This document shows positions 47,276 to 55,728 of a DNA stretch of 64,000 bases, piece after piece. Below the pieces are notes generated by a model, which was not told where the DNA came from, ran no database searches, and saw only the letters and a program-made list of their open reading frames with translations. Source of the stretch: an uncultured Bacteroidota bacterium (lineage in GTDB: Bacteria > Bacteroidota > Bacteroidia > Flavobacteriales > Flavobacteriaceae); NCBI GenBank assembly GCA_902587325.1, contig CACIKV010000006.1, positions 16,028 to 80,027 on the forward strand. Direction: 5' to 3'. The first letter of the stretch is position 1. Every line of letters begins with the position of its first letter. The translations under genes and the position numbers were made by a program.

Positions 47276-48022
47276 TTAAGTTAAAAGACCGCCATCAACA
47301 TTGATGACTTGTCCAGTAATATATGATGACAAATCTGATGCCAGAAACAAACATAAATTAGCAACATCATGTGTTTCACCAGGTCTTTTCAGAGGAATTG
47401 TACTATTCCAAGATTCAATTACTGATGCAGACAAGTTGTCAGTCATTTCTGTTTTGATAAAACCGGGTGCAATTACATTGCATCTAATATTTCTAGATCC
47501 TAATTCAATTGCAGTAGATTTTGAAAATCCAATAATACCTGCCTTTGATGCAGCATAGTTTGACTGACCCGCATTTCCTTTAATTCCAACAACAGAACTC
47601 ATATTAATTATGCTTCCTGATCTTTTTTTAAGAAAGATTTTTTGAACAGCCTTTGTCATATTGAAAACAGACTTGAGATTTATTTCAATTACAGAATCAA
47701 AATCATTTTCACTCATCCTCATCAACAAATTATCCTTTGTTATTCCAGCATTATTTATTAAAACATCAATGTCACCAAAATCAGAAATTACATTTTTAAT
47801 CAAAACTTCACATTCTTCAAAAACTGAAGCATCGCTTTTATAAGCCTTAATATTATTCTTTTCTGATGCTAAATCATTTACAATTTCTTTAGAGACGGAT
47901 GATGATGATGAATATGTAAATGCAACATTAGCTCCATTTTCAACAAGTTTATAAACTATACCCTTACCAATTCCCCTGCTTCCACCAGTTATTAATATGT
48001 TTTTATTCTCGAGTAATTTCAT
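47276..48022 (-). CDS. fabG: 3-oxoacyl-ACP reductase
   Basis: An NADPH-dependent short-chain dehydrogenase that reduces 3-oxoacyl-ACP in fatty acid elongation. Seen: the cofactor loop TGGSRGIGKG, the NNAGIT strand, catalytic Ser in INMSSVVG and the YAASK catalytic Tyr-Lys. The ending ITGQVINVDGGLLT is standard for FabG. It is 248 aa. Its neighbours, lpxA, lpxC-fabZ and lpxD, use 3-hydroxyacyl-ACP, so the position fits. SDR annotations are broad, but this one is close to the FabG consensus. Confidence 0.92.
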   Translation of the reverse strand: MKLLENKNILITGGSRGIGKGIVYKLVENGANVAFTYSSSSSVSKEIVNDLASEKNNIKAYKSDASVFEECEVLIKNVISDFGDIDVLINNAGITKDNLLMRMSENDFDSVIEINLKSVFNMTKAVQKIFLKKRSGSIINMSSVVGIKGNAGQSNYAASKAGIIGFSKSTAIELGSRNIRCNVIAPGFIKTEMTDNLSASVIESWNSTIPLKRPGETHDVANLCLFLASDLSSYITGQVINVDGGLLT

Positions 48023-48028
48023 TATAGG

Positions 48029-48901
48029 TTAGTTTAATATTTTTTTAACTTCTAATCCAATATTAGCAGGAGAATCAACAACATTAACACCAGACTCTAT
48101 TAATATTTTCTTTTTAGCTTCAGCAGTATCATCTTTACCACCAACAATTGCTCCAGCATGTCCCATTGTTCTTCCTTTAGGGGCTGTTTCACCAGCAATA
48201 AAACCAATAACTGGCTTTTTTATTTTAGAATTCCTAATCCACTCTGCGGCATCAGCTTCTAATTGACCACCAATTTCACCAATCATTACAACACAATCGG
48301 TATCAGGATCTTCAAAAAACATTTGAATAGCTTCTTTGACGGTAGTGCCGATAATTGGATCCCCTCCTATACCAATTGCTGTAGAAATACCATATCCAGA
48401 TTTAGATATTTGATCAGCAGCTTCATATGTCAAAGTTCCTGATTTAGATACTAAACCAACATTTCCTTTTTTAAAAACAAAACCTGGCATAATTCCAACT
48501 TTGGCTTCTTCAGGTGTAATAATTCCGGGGCAATTTGGTCCAACAAGTTTACAATCATATTTTTTTATGTAGTGGTAAACTTTTGTCATATCAGAAACAG
48601 GAATACCCTCTGTTATTGCAACAATTACTTTTATTCCAGCATCAGCAGCTTCAATAATTGCATCAGCAGCAAATGCAGCAGGAACAAAAATAATTGATGT
48701 ATTTGCTTTAGTTGATAAAACAGCATCAACGACTGTATTAAAAATTGGTTTTCCAAGATGAAATCCACCTCCCTTTCCAGGTGTCACTCCACCAACAATA
48801 TTTGAACCGTAATTAATCATTTGCTCAGAATGAAAGGTGCCTTCTGACCCAGTAAAACCTTGAACAATTATTGTTGAATTTTTATTTACTAAAATACTCA
48901 T
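48029..48901 (-). CDS. sucD: succinyl-CoA ligase (ADP-forming) subunit alpha
   Basis: The alpha subunit of the TCA-cycle enzyme that interconverts succinyl-CoA and succinate with ATP formation. The 290-aa chain starts with SILVNKNSTIIVQGFTGSEG, the CoA-binding domain. The phosphohistidine is in GRTMGHAGAIVGG. No beta subunit (sucC) is nearby, as is common in flavobacteria. It is separated by 1 bp from efp and 6 bp from fabG, so it is inside one operon. Confidence 0.96.
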   Translation of the reverse strand: MSILVNKNSTIIVQGFTGSEGTFHSEQMINYGSNIVGGVTPGKGGGFHLGKPIFNTVVDAVLSTKANTSIIFVPAAFAADAIIEAADAGIKVIVAITEGIPVSDMTKVYHYIKKYDCKLVGPNCPGIITPEEAKVGIMPGFVFKKGNVGLVSKSGTLTYEAADQISKSGYGISTAIGIGGDPIIGTTVKEAIQMFFEDPDTDCVVMIGEIGGQLEADAAEWIRNSKIKKPVIGFIAGETAPKGRTMGHAGAIVGGKDDTAEAKKKILIESGVNVVDSPANIGLEVKKILN

Positions 48902-48902
48902 C

Positions 48903-49469
48903 TTAATCTTTAATTCTTTCTAAATAATTTCCTTTCTCAGTATCAACTTTGACCTTATCTCCCTCGTCGATGAATAGAGGAACATTAATCTCAACGCCTG
49001 TTTCCAAAACAGCAATTTTTGTTGCGTTAGTTGCTGTATTACCTTTTACACCAGGATCAGAAGATATAATCTCTAAAACAACACTTTGAGGAATTTCAAC
49101 AGATAAAATATCAGAGTTCTCAGTGTTGATAATAATTGTTACGATAGTACCTTCTTTTAAAAATTTTCTTCCTTCAATAATTGATTCATTAACTTCAATT
49201 TGATTAAAATCTTCTGTATTCATGAAATGAAAAGTTTCACCATCGTTGTATAAATACTGATATTTTCTGTTCTCAACTCTAACATCATCAATTTTATGGC
49301 CTGCAGTAAAAGTATTATCAATAACTTTACCTGAACTTACACTTTTTAATTTTGTTCTAACAAATGCAGGGCCCTTGCCAGGTTTAACATGTAAAAATTC
49401 AATAATTTTGTAAATATCATTTGAATACTTAATACATAATCCTTTCCTTATATCAGATGTAGAAATCAT
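48903..49469 (-). CDS. efp: elongation factor P
   Basis: EF-P relieves ribosome stalling at polyproline sequences. The 188-aa protein has three beta-barrel domains. The tip loop VKPGKGPAF carries Lys32, the residue that is modified in some bacteria; no modification enzyme (epmA-type) is seen here. The C-terminal signature IDEGDKVKVDTEKGNYLERI is intact. It lies between lpxA and sucD with 1-4 bp gaps, so it is cotranscribed with lipid A genes. Confidence 0.97.
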   Translation of the reverse strand: MISTSDIRKGLCIKYSNDIYKIIEFLHVKPGKGPAFVRTKLKSVSSGKVIDNTFTAGHKIDDVRVENRKYQYLYNDGETFHFMNTEDFNQIEVNESIIEGRKFLKEGTIVTIIINTENSDILSVEIPQSVVLEIISSDPGVKGNTATNATKIAVLETGVEINVPLFIDEGDKVKVDTEKGNYLERIKD

Positions 49470-49472
49470 AAT

Positions 49473-50255
49473 TTAATTTTGAAAATAACCCTTCATTATT
49501 CCTCTCTGTGAATTTTGTATAAATGATAAAATTTCATCTCTTTCTTTTGTTGCTTCTAACTCAGCTTCGATTATACTAATTGCCTGAGTATTATTATGTT
49601 TCTTTTGAAAAAGTATTCTGTAAATATTTTGTATTGATTTAATTGTATTTGTATCAAAACCTCTTCTTCTAAGTCCAACAGAGTTAATACCAACAAAAGA
49701 AAGTGGCTCACGAGCAGCTTTAACATATGGTGGAATATCTTTTCTAACTAAAGAGCCTCCAGCGATAAAAGAATGCCTACCAATTTTACAAAACTGATGT
49801 ACAGCAACCATTCCAGCCAAAGTTACATGGTCACCAACAGTAACATGACCTGCAAGAGTTGAATTATTTGAAAAAATACAATAATCACCCAACAAGCAAT
49901 CGTGCGCAATGTGAGAATATGCCATTATTAAACAATTTTTTCCAACAACTGTTTTATTTCTATCGGCGGTTCCTCTGTTGATAGTTACGCATTCTCTTAC
50001 AACAGTATTATCTCCTATTTCTACAGTTGTTATTTCTCCATCAAATTTCAAATCTTGAGGAACACCAGAAATAACTGCGCCTGGATAAACTGAACAATTT
50101 TTTCCAATTCTCGCTCCTTCAAGGATTGTAACATTGGATCCAATCCATGTTCCTTCACCTATTACAACATTTTTATCAATAGTTGTAAATGGCTCAATTA
50201 CAACAGTTTTTGCAATTTTAGCATCAGGATGAACATAAGACAGTGGTTGATTCAT
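49473..50255 (-). CDS. lpxA: UDP-N-acetylglucosamine acyltransferase
   Basis: First step of lipid A synthesis: moves a 3-hydroxyacyl chain from ACP to UDP-GlcNAc. The 260-aa chain is a left-handed beta-helix of hexapeptide repeats (such as VVIGEGTWIGSNVTI). The catalytic His lies in IMAYSHIAHDC. The C-terminal helical domain follows (RRRGFDTNTIKSIQNIY). It starts just 2 bp after lpxC-fabZ. Confidence 0.95.
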   Translation of the reverse strand: MNQPLSYVHPDAKIAKTVVIEPFTTIDKNVVIGEGTWIGSNVTILEGARIGKNCSVYPGAVISGVPQDLKFDGEITTVEIGDNTVVRECVTINRGTADRNKTVVGKNCLIMAYSHIAHDCLLGDYCIFSNNSTLAGHVTVGDHVTLAGMVAVHQFCKIGRHSFIAGGSLVRKDIPPYVKAAREPLSFVGINSVGLRRRGFDTNTIKSIQNIYRILFQKKHNNTQAISIIEAELEATKERDEILSFIQNSQRGIMKGYFQN

Positions 50256-50257
50256 AA

Positions 50258-51646
50258 CTATTTTTCTACAATTTTAGCTTTCATTTCAGCTTCAGTTGTT
50301 AATTCACCATTTACGTATGCTCTAGCTATCATATGACTAATACCTCTTCTAATAGGCGATAAAAGCTCTAATTTAAAGATTAATACATCACCAGGCACTA
50401 CAGTTCTTTTAAATTTTGCATTTTCTATTCTTGCAAAAAAAGTAAGATAATTTTCAGGGTCAGGAAATGTACTTAAAACTAAGACGCCACCAACCTGAGC
50501 CATTGCTTCAATTTGAAGAACACCGGGCATCACAGGCCTTCCTGGAAAATGACCTTTAAAATATGTCTCATCCGGTGAAACATATTTTAAACCTGTAATT
50601 GATGTATCACTAATCTCAAGAATTTTATCAACAAATAAAAATGGTGGTCTGTGAGGAAGGATATTCATAATGTCATCGGCATCCATAATAGCTTTTTTGT
50701 CATAAATATCTTTTTGCTTTTTTAATGAATCTTGAATCTCAATTATAGAACTTATTTTTTTTGCAAAAGTTGTGTTAGTCTTATGTCCAGGTTTTTTAGC
50801 AATAACCTTACCTCTGATTCTCTTACCAATTAAGGCTAAGTCACCCATAACATCTAAAAGCTTATGACGAGCAGCTTCATTTTGGTAATGTAAATTTAAA
50901 TTATCTAAAATACCATTTGGTTTAACTGAAATTTTATCCTTTTTAAATGCTTTTTTTAGCTTATCCATAGTTTCGTCAGAAATTTTTTTATCAACATAAA
51001 CAATTGCATTATTTAGGTCACCTCCTTTAATGAGATTGTTTTCTAATAGCATTTCAATCTCATGTAAAAAACTAAAAGTTCTAGCATTTGAAAAATTTTC
51101 TTTAAACTCTTTGAGATTATTTAAAGTTGCATTTTGTGTCCCTAAAATTTTAGTATCATAATCAACCATTGTTGTTATTTGATAATTATCAGATGGTATT
51201 ACAGTTATTTCACTTCCAGTTTTTGTATCAACATATGAGATTACTTCCTTTACAATATATTCTGATCTGATTTTATTAAGAAACTTAATTCCTGCAGATT
51301 CAAGTGCTTCAACAAAATATTTTGATGATCCATCTAAAATTGGTGGTTCCTCACTATTAATTTCAATAATTACATTATCAATTTCCAAACCAACTAAAGC
51401 AGCAAGAACATGTTCAATAGTCTTAAGTTTTACACCATCTTTTTCAAGAGTAGTTCCTCTTTGAGTATCAATAACATATTTTGAGAGAGCTTCGATCTCA
51501 GGTTGATTCGTCATGTCTATTCTTTTAAAAACATATCCGAAATCAGCAGGAGCAGGTTTAAAGGTTAACTTAACCTCATTTCCTGTGTGAATCCCTACTC
51601 CTTCTAAAGTAGTTTGTTTTTTTATGGTTGTTTGTTTATTTGACAT
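50258..51646 (-). CDS. lpxC-fabZ: bifunctional UDP-3-O-acyl-GlcNAc deacetylase / 3-hydroxyacyl-ACP dehydratase
   Basis: A fusion of the committed deacetylase of lipid A synthesis with a fatty-acid dehydratase, as found in Bacteroidota. The LpxC part is residues about 1-300, with zinc ligand His79 in IEHVLAALVG and the later HKLLDVMGDLAL motif holding the other ligands. The FabZ part is about 305-462, with the hot-dog catalytic motif GHFPGRPVMPGVLQIEAMAQ. Joining the two activities may balance use of 3-hydroxyacyl-ACP between lipid A and phospholipids; that is inference. The start overlaps the lpxD stop by 11 bp. Confidence 0.96.
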   Translation of the reverse strand: MSNKQTTIKKQTTLEGVGIHTGNEVKLTFKPAPADFGYVFKRIDMTNQPEIEALSKYVIDTQRGTTLEKDGVKLKTIEHVLAALVGLEIDNVIIEINSEEPPILDGSSKYFVEALESAGIKFLNKIRSEYIVKEVISYVDTKTGSEITVIPSDNYQITTMVDYDTKILGTQNATLNNLKEFKENFSNARTFSFLHEIEMLLENNLIKGGDLNNAIVYVDKKISDETMDKLKKAFKKDKISVKPNGILDNLNLHYQNEAARHKLLDVMGDLALIGKRIRGKVIAKKPGHKTNTTFAKKISSIIEIQDSLKKQKDIYDKKAIMDADDIMNILPHRPPFLFVDKILEISDTSITGLKYVSPDETYFKGHFPGRPVMPGVLQIEAMAQVGGVLVLSTFPDPENYLTFFARIENAKFKRTVVPGDVLIFKLELLSPIRRGISHMIARAYVNGELTTEAEMKAKIVEK

Positions 51647-52658
51647 CTTTTTTCATTAATTTATAAATGAATTTCATAACAGATGGTAAATTTTTAAAAT
51701 GCACATAGGACTTATTATAATCCATATAATTAATAGCAGGATAACCCATAATAACTGAGTCAGACTTAATATTTTTTAAAACACCAGATTTAGCCTGCAT
51801 TTGAACTCGGTCTCCGATTTTTAAATGACCAGCGATTCCAGCTTGACCTCCAATTAAACAATTGTCACCAATTATAGTTGATCCTGCTACTCCAACTTGA
51901 GCAGCTAGGCAAGTATTTTTACCTATTATAACATTGTGCGCGATTTGAACCAAATTATCAAGTTTAGCACCAGATTTAATCAATGTTGAACCTAAAGTAG
52001 CTCTATCAACAGTACAGTTTGCTCCTATCTCAACATCATCTTCAATTATGACATTACCATTATGATTAACTTTTAGAGTGTTTCCTTTTGAATCAAAATT
52101 AAAACCAAAACCATCAGAACCGATTACTGAGCTAGAATGAATAATACAATTTTTACCAATTTTAGTATTTCTGTATATTTTTACACCAGGATATATTATA
52201 CAATTGTCGCCAATTTCAACACTTTCACCTACATATACTTGGGGATGAATTTTGACATTTTCACCAATTTTAACATCCTTTTCAACAATTGAAAATTTAC
52301 CAAGATATAAAGTTGATCCATATTTAACAGATGAATCTAGAGAAGAGCTCGAATCAATTCCATTTTTTGAAAGATTTTCACCATTAAAATGATCTAACAA
52401 AACAGAAAATGCAATTTTTGGATTATCGACTCTTATAAGAGTTGATTTGATTGGGTGTTTTAGCTTAAACCCTTTATCAACAATGATAATTGACGCCTTT
52501 GATTTGTATACATATTCATTGTATTTAGGATTTCCTAAAAAGGATAATGATTTGCTTTCACCATTTTCAATTTTTGAAAGTTTTGTGATTGTAGATTTTT
52601 TATCACCATCAACAATACCACCAACAAGATCTGCGACTTCTTGGGCTTTTAATTTCAT
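51636..52658 (-). CDS. lpxD: UDP-3-O-(3-hydroxyacyl)glucosamine N-acyltransferase
   Basis: Third step of lipid A synthesis, N-acylation of the deacetylated sugar. The 340-aa chain has the N-terminal uridine-binding domain (about residues 1-100, with GNPKYNEYVYKSKASIIIV) and then a hexapeptide beta-helix (about 100-310). The catalytic His is in LDNLVQIAHNVIIG. It is the first gene of the run lpxD, lpxC-fabZ, lpxA, efp, sucD, fabG, SPFH. The ATG lies 5 bases after a TATTTTTG box and is divergent from tsaE. Confidence 0.94.
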   Translation of the reverse strand: MKLKAQEVADLVGGIVDGDKKSTITKLSKIENGESKSLSFLGNPKYNEYVYKSKASIIIVDKGFKLKHPIKSTLIRVDNPKIAFSVLLDHFNGENLSKNGIDSSSSLDSSVKYGSTLYLGKFSIVEKDVKIGENVKIHPQVYVGESVEIGDNCIIYPGVKIYRNTKIGKNCIIHSSSVIGSDGFGFNFDSKGNTLKVNHNGNVIIEDDVEIGANCTVDRATLGSTLIKSGAKLDNLVQIAHNVIIGKNTCLAAQVGVAGSTIIGDNCLIGGQAGIAGHLKIGDRVQMQAKSGVLKNIKSDSVIMGYPAINYMDYNKSYVHFKNLPSVMKFIYKLMKKDVK

Positions 52659-52663
52659 CTTGG

Positions 52664-52671
52664 CAAAAATA
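52664..52671 (-). promoter_or_regulatory. -7 box for the lpx operon
   Basis: TATTTTTG on the minus strand matches TAnnTTTG and is followed by five bases and then the lpxD ATG. It implies a very short leader for the whole lpx transcript. The -33 TTG was not found at normal spacing. Confidence 0.42.
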
Positions 52672-52731
52672 TAAAAAAAAAAATTTATTATATATGAGGA
52701 AAATCTTTCCTTTGTAATAAATATTTTTAAA

Positions 52732-53148
52732 TTGGATATTACTTACAAGCTGGACACTATTGATTATGCAAGTAAATTCATAATTAACAATTGTAAATCT
52801 AAATTGATTTTGTTTGAGGGAGGCTTAGGATCTGGAAAAACTACATTGATTAAACAAATATGCAGAGATTTAGGATCAAATAATAATGTTTCAAGCCCTT
52901 CCTACCCTATTTTAAATATTTATGATTGTAAATATGGAGATATATTTCATGCAGATTTGTACAGGGTTAAAAATATTTCAGATTTAAATGAATTAGGTTT
53001 TTTAGAAATTTTAGATTTACCTAATTGGGTATTTGTCGAATGGTCTAATAAATTCAAAAATATATTTGATAAAAATCACACATTAATTAAAATAAAATCT
53101 GTATCAAAAAATAAAAGAAAATTATCTTTATCAAATTATGACTTTTAA
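52732..53148 (+). CDS. tsaE: tRNA threonylcarbamoyladenosine biosynthesis ATPase TsaE
   Basis: The small P-loop ATPase that works with TsaB and TsaD to modify adenosine 37 of ANN-decoding tRNAs. The 138-aa chain has Walker A EGGLGSGKTT (residues 29-38), the switch-like SSPSYPILNIY and the DLYR motif, and ends with the VEWSNK motif. The start is TTG at 52732, since no ATG lies between it and the preceding stop. It is divergent from lpxD by 73 bp and overlaps the next gene by 11 bp. Confidence 0.92.
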   Translation: MDITYKLDTIDYASKFIINNCKSKLILFEGGLGSGKTTLIKQICRDLGSNNNVSSPSYPILNIYDCKYGDIFHADLYRVKNISDLNELGFLEILDLPNWVFVEWSNKFKNIFDKNHTLIKIKSVSKNKRKLSLSNYDF

Positions 53149-53476
53149 AAAAAGGGTTACATACTATCTGTTTGGATTATTCATAGGTTTGTTTATTGTT
53201 TACTTTATAACATCACAAAAAAAAACTGAATTTAATTACTTGCCATCAAAAAGAGTTATTGCTGATATCAAAAAGAAATCCTGGCTTTATGATAGTACTT
53301 TTACAGATCAGATAAAAAAAAATATTCTTGAGGACGTCGATATTAACTTTTCAAAAAGTATTTTGAATGTAGACAGTTGTAATATTTACCATTTAATAAA
53401 AAGAAATAAATATCGATTTACAGTCAAAAACTGTACAAATAAGGTTTTTTTTTCAAACTTAATTTCTACGGAATAA
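53138..53476 (+). CDS. DUF4258-like single-pass membrane protein
   Basis: A 112-aa protein with one N-terminal transmembrane segment (about residues 8-26, LFGLFIGLFIVYFI) and a small soluble domain. The soluble part has YLPSKRVIADIKKK, DINFSKS and DSCNIYHL, which resemble the DUF4258-annotated protein that I recall at this place in flavobacteria. Function unknown. It overlaps tsaE by 11 bp upstream and the convergent proline dehydrogenase by 18 bp. Confidence 0.6.
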   Translation: MTFKKRVTYYLFGLFIGLFIVYFITSQKKTEFNYLPSKRVIADIKKKSWLYDSTFTDQIKKNILEDVDINFSKSILNVDSCNIYHLIKRNKYRFTVKNCTNKVFFSNLISTE

Positions 53477-54625
53477 TTCTCTGTTAATCAATACAAGTTC
53501 TCTGTTGGATTGACCCTCTAACGAAGAGTTCTCTTGAGCTCTTCTAATTAAATATGGCATCAAGTTTTCAACTGGACCGAAAGGAAGAATCTTAGCTACA
53601 TTAAATCCGTTTTTGGCCAAATTATATGAAATATTATCTCCCATTCCATACAGCTGACCAAACCAGATTCCGGAATCATCATTGTTTAATGAGTATTTTT
53701 TTATTTTTTCAATTACAACTAGATTAGATTCTTCATTATGACTAGCAATAAATAAGTCTACTCGAGTCTTATTTTTAAATACAAGGCTAATACAATCATT
53801 AAAATTCTTATCTGTTTCTTTTTTTGAGGCACAAATCGGAGATTTATAACCATTTAATATAGCCAATTCTCGTTCCTTCTCTAAATAAGCTCCTCTGACG
53901 AGCTTAAAACCAAATTTAAATCTAGCTTTTTTAAATTTCGTCAGTAAAGATTCTATGTAAGATATTCTATCAAACCTGTAAAGCTGAATTGTATTGTATA
54001 CTACAGTAGATTTAGTATTAAAATTTTTCATCATTTCTAGAGCTAAGTCATCAATTGATTTTTGAACTTCATATTCCTCAGCGTCAATTAAAATTTTCAT
54101 ATTTGATTCTTTAGCATGTCTACATATTTTAGAAAATCTTTTTCTGACATTCATCCACTCGTCTTTCTCATGATTATTTAGGATAATGTTTGATGAAACT
54201 TTTTTAAACAAATCATATCTGCCAAAACTTGTTGGTTTAAATACTGAAAAGGGAATTGAATCATTGTCTTTTGTAAGATTAATTATCTCAATCTTCTTTT
54301 TTAAAGCCAAATCAAAGTCATCTTCACTTTCTAATGCTTCAACCGAAAAATCTAGTATTGAGAAAACTCCCATTTTTCTCATATTGTTAATTATTTTAGT
54401 ACATTCATCTAGATTGGTACCCCCACAAAAATGATTGTATATTGTTCGCCTTAAAATCCATTTAATTGGAATATTAAATTTTAAAGAAAATAGAGTTATT
54501 TTTGTTAAAATTGAAACAATGAATTTTTTAGTAATTATAAGAAATAAAAATTTTGCATTGTATAAATTAATTTTAGATTTTAATTTATAAGCAATTTCTG
54601 TATCATTAAAAATATTCTTACTCAT
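53459..54625 (-). CDS. proline dehydrogenase
   Basis: An FAD-dependent barrel that oxidises proline to pyrroline-5-carboxylate and feeds electrons to quinone. The 388-aa stand-alone form lacks the P5C dehydrogenase domain of PutA. Visible features are ILIDAEEYEVQ, the FKLVRGAYLEKER motif and IASHNEESN, with the FAD/substrate region FGQLYGMGDNISYNLA and the Arg-rich ending LIRRAQENSSLEGQ. The N-terminal 30-60 region (ISILTKITLF) is hydrophobic and could aid membrane association. It is divergent from aroB by 53 bp. Confidence 0.93.
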   Translation of the reverse strand: MSKNIFNDTEIAYKLKSKINLYNAKFLFLIITKKFIVSILTKITLFSLKFNIPIKWILRRTIYNHFCGGTNLDECTKIINNMRKMGVFSILDFSVEALESEDDFDLALKKKIEIINLTKDNDSIPFSVFKPTSFGRYDLFKKVSSNIILNNHEKDEWMNVRKRFSKICRHAKESNMKILIDAEEYEVQKSIDDLALEMMKNFNTKSTVVYNTIQLYRFDRISYIESLLTKFKKARFKFGFKLVRGAYLEKERELAILNGYKSPICASKKETDKNFNDCISLVFKNKTRVDLFIASHNEESNLVVIEKIKKYSLNNDDSGIWFGQLYGMGDNISYNLAKNGFNVAKILPFGPVENLMPYLIRRAQENSSLEGQSNRELVLINRELFRRN

Positions 54626-54653
54626 ATTTTTCTAATATATGTTGTTTTTAAAA

Positions 54654-54661
54654 TATCTTTG
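54654..54661 (+). promoter_or_regulatory. candidate -7 box for aroB
   Basis: TATCTTTG matches TAnnTTTG and ends 17 bases before the aroB TTG start. A TTG element is present upstream but not at the usual spacing. Confidence 0.35.
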
Positions 54662-54678
54662 ATGAAAATTTACCAATT

Positions 54679-55728
54679 TTGAAGGAAATAGTTTCAAGCA
54701 ATTATAGTATTTTTTTTAACAATGATGGATATTTAAAACTTCTAGAATTAATTTATAAATTAAAATATTCTAATGTTTTTGTTTTGGTCGATGAGAATAC
54801 CGAAGTTAAATGTTTAAATATTCTACTATCAAAACTAAATCAAAAATTTTCTGTTATTAAAATTAAATCTGGAGAGGAGAATAAAAATTTATCCACATGT
54901 AATTATGTTTGGAGTTTTTTAAACAATAATAATGCCGATAGAAAATCGCTTTTGATTAATTTAGGAGGAGGAGTAATAACTGATATGGGCGGATTCATTG
55001 CGAGTACTTATAAGAGGGGTATTGATTTTGTCAATATTCCTACAACACTTTTATCAATAATTGATGCATCAATTGGAAGTAAAACAGGGGTTAATTTTAA
55101 TCAACTTAAAAATAATATTGGAACATTTACCGACCCAAAACTTGTAATAATTGATAAAAAATATTTAGAAACTCTTGATGAGAAAAATCTTAAAAGCGGA
55201 TATGCTGAGATATTTAAACATAGTCTAATCTCAGGAAAATTATTTGTTAAACTACTTAGTGACCCAAAAATAATTTATAATCATGAAATCATTTATAATT
55301 CAATTAATGTTAAAAATAATATTGTTTTAAGAGATAGAGAAGAATCGAATTTAAGAAAATCATTAAACTTTGGGCATACAATAGGTCATGCTTATGAATC
55401 TCTAAAAATGAAGAAAAAAGATAAATTATTACACGGTGAAGCAATAGCAGCTGGGATGATAATTGAATTGTATTTATCTCATATTGTCCTCAATTTTCCA
55501 AAAAAAACTGTCAATGAGTGCAACAAACATCTCGGTCTTTTCTTCAAAAAAATTAAAACAACTGATTTAGAAATTGATGAATTATTTAGATTAATGGAAT
55601 TTGATAAAAAAAATTATAAAAATGAGATAAACTTTGTTTTACTAAATGAAGTGGGTAGCTTTAAAACGGATGTAAACGTAAGTAGGGAAAAAATTACTGA
55701 AGCAATAAAATACTATCAAAACAATTAA
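54679..55728 (+). CDS. aroB: 3-dehydroquinate synthase
   Basis: Second step of the shikimate pathway, DAHP to 3-dehydroquinate, with NAD and a metal. The 349-aa chain shows the NAD-binding LINLGGGVITDMGGFIAS, IPTTLLSIIDASIGSKTGVN, the metal ligands in AEIFKHS and FGHTIGHAYE, and HGEAIAAGM. The start is TTG at 54679; a nearby ATG at 54662 is out of frame and stops after six codons. Its stop shares TTAA with the convergent ppc gene. Confidence 0.94.
   Translation: MKEIVSSNYSIFFNNDGYLKLLELIYKLKYSNVFVLVDENTEVKCLNILLSKLNQKFSVIKIKSGEENKNLSTCNYVWSFLNNNNADRKSLLINLGGGVITDMGGFIASTYKRGIDFVNIPTTLLSIIDASIGSKTGVNFNQLKNNIGTFTDPKLVIIDKKYLETLDEKNLKSGYAEIFKHSLISGKLFVKLLSDPKIIYNHEIIYNSINVKNNIVLRDREESNLRKSLNFGHTIGHAYESLKMKKKDKLLHGEAIAAGMIIELYLSHIVLNFPKKTVNECNKHLGLFFKKIKTTDLEIDELFRLMEFDKKNYKNEINFVLLNEVGSFKTDVNVSREKITEAIKYYQNN

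Noticed and set aside
54662..54681. ATG at 54662 as the aroB start
   Set aside because: It is out of frame and meets TGA after six codons; the TTG at 54679 is in frame with the conserved protein.
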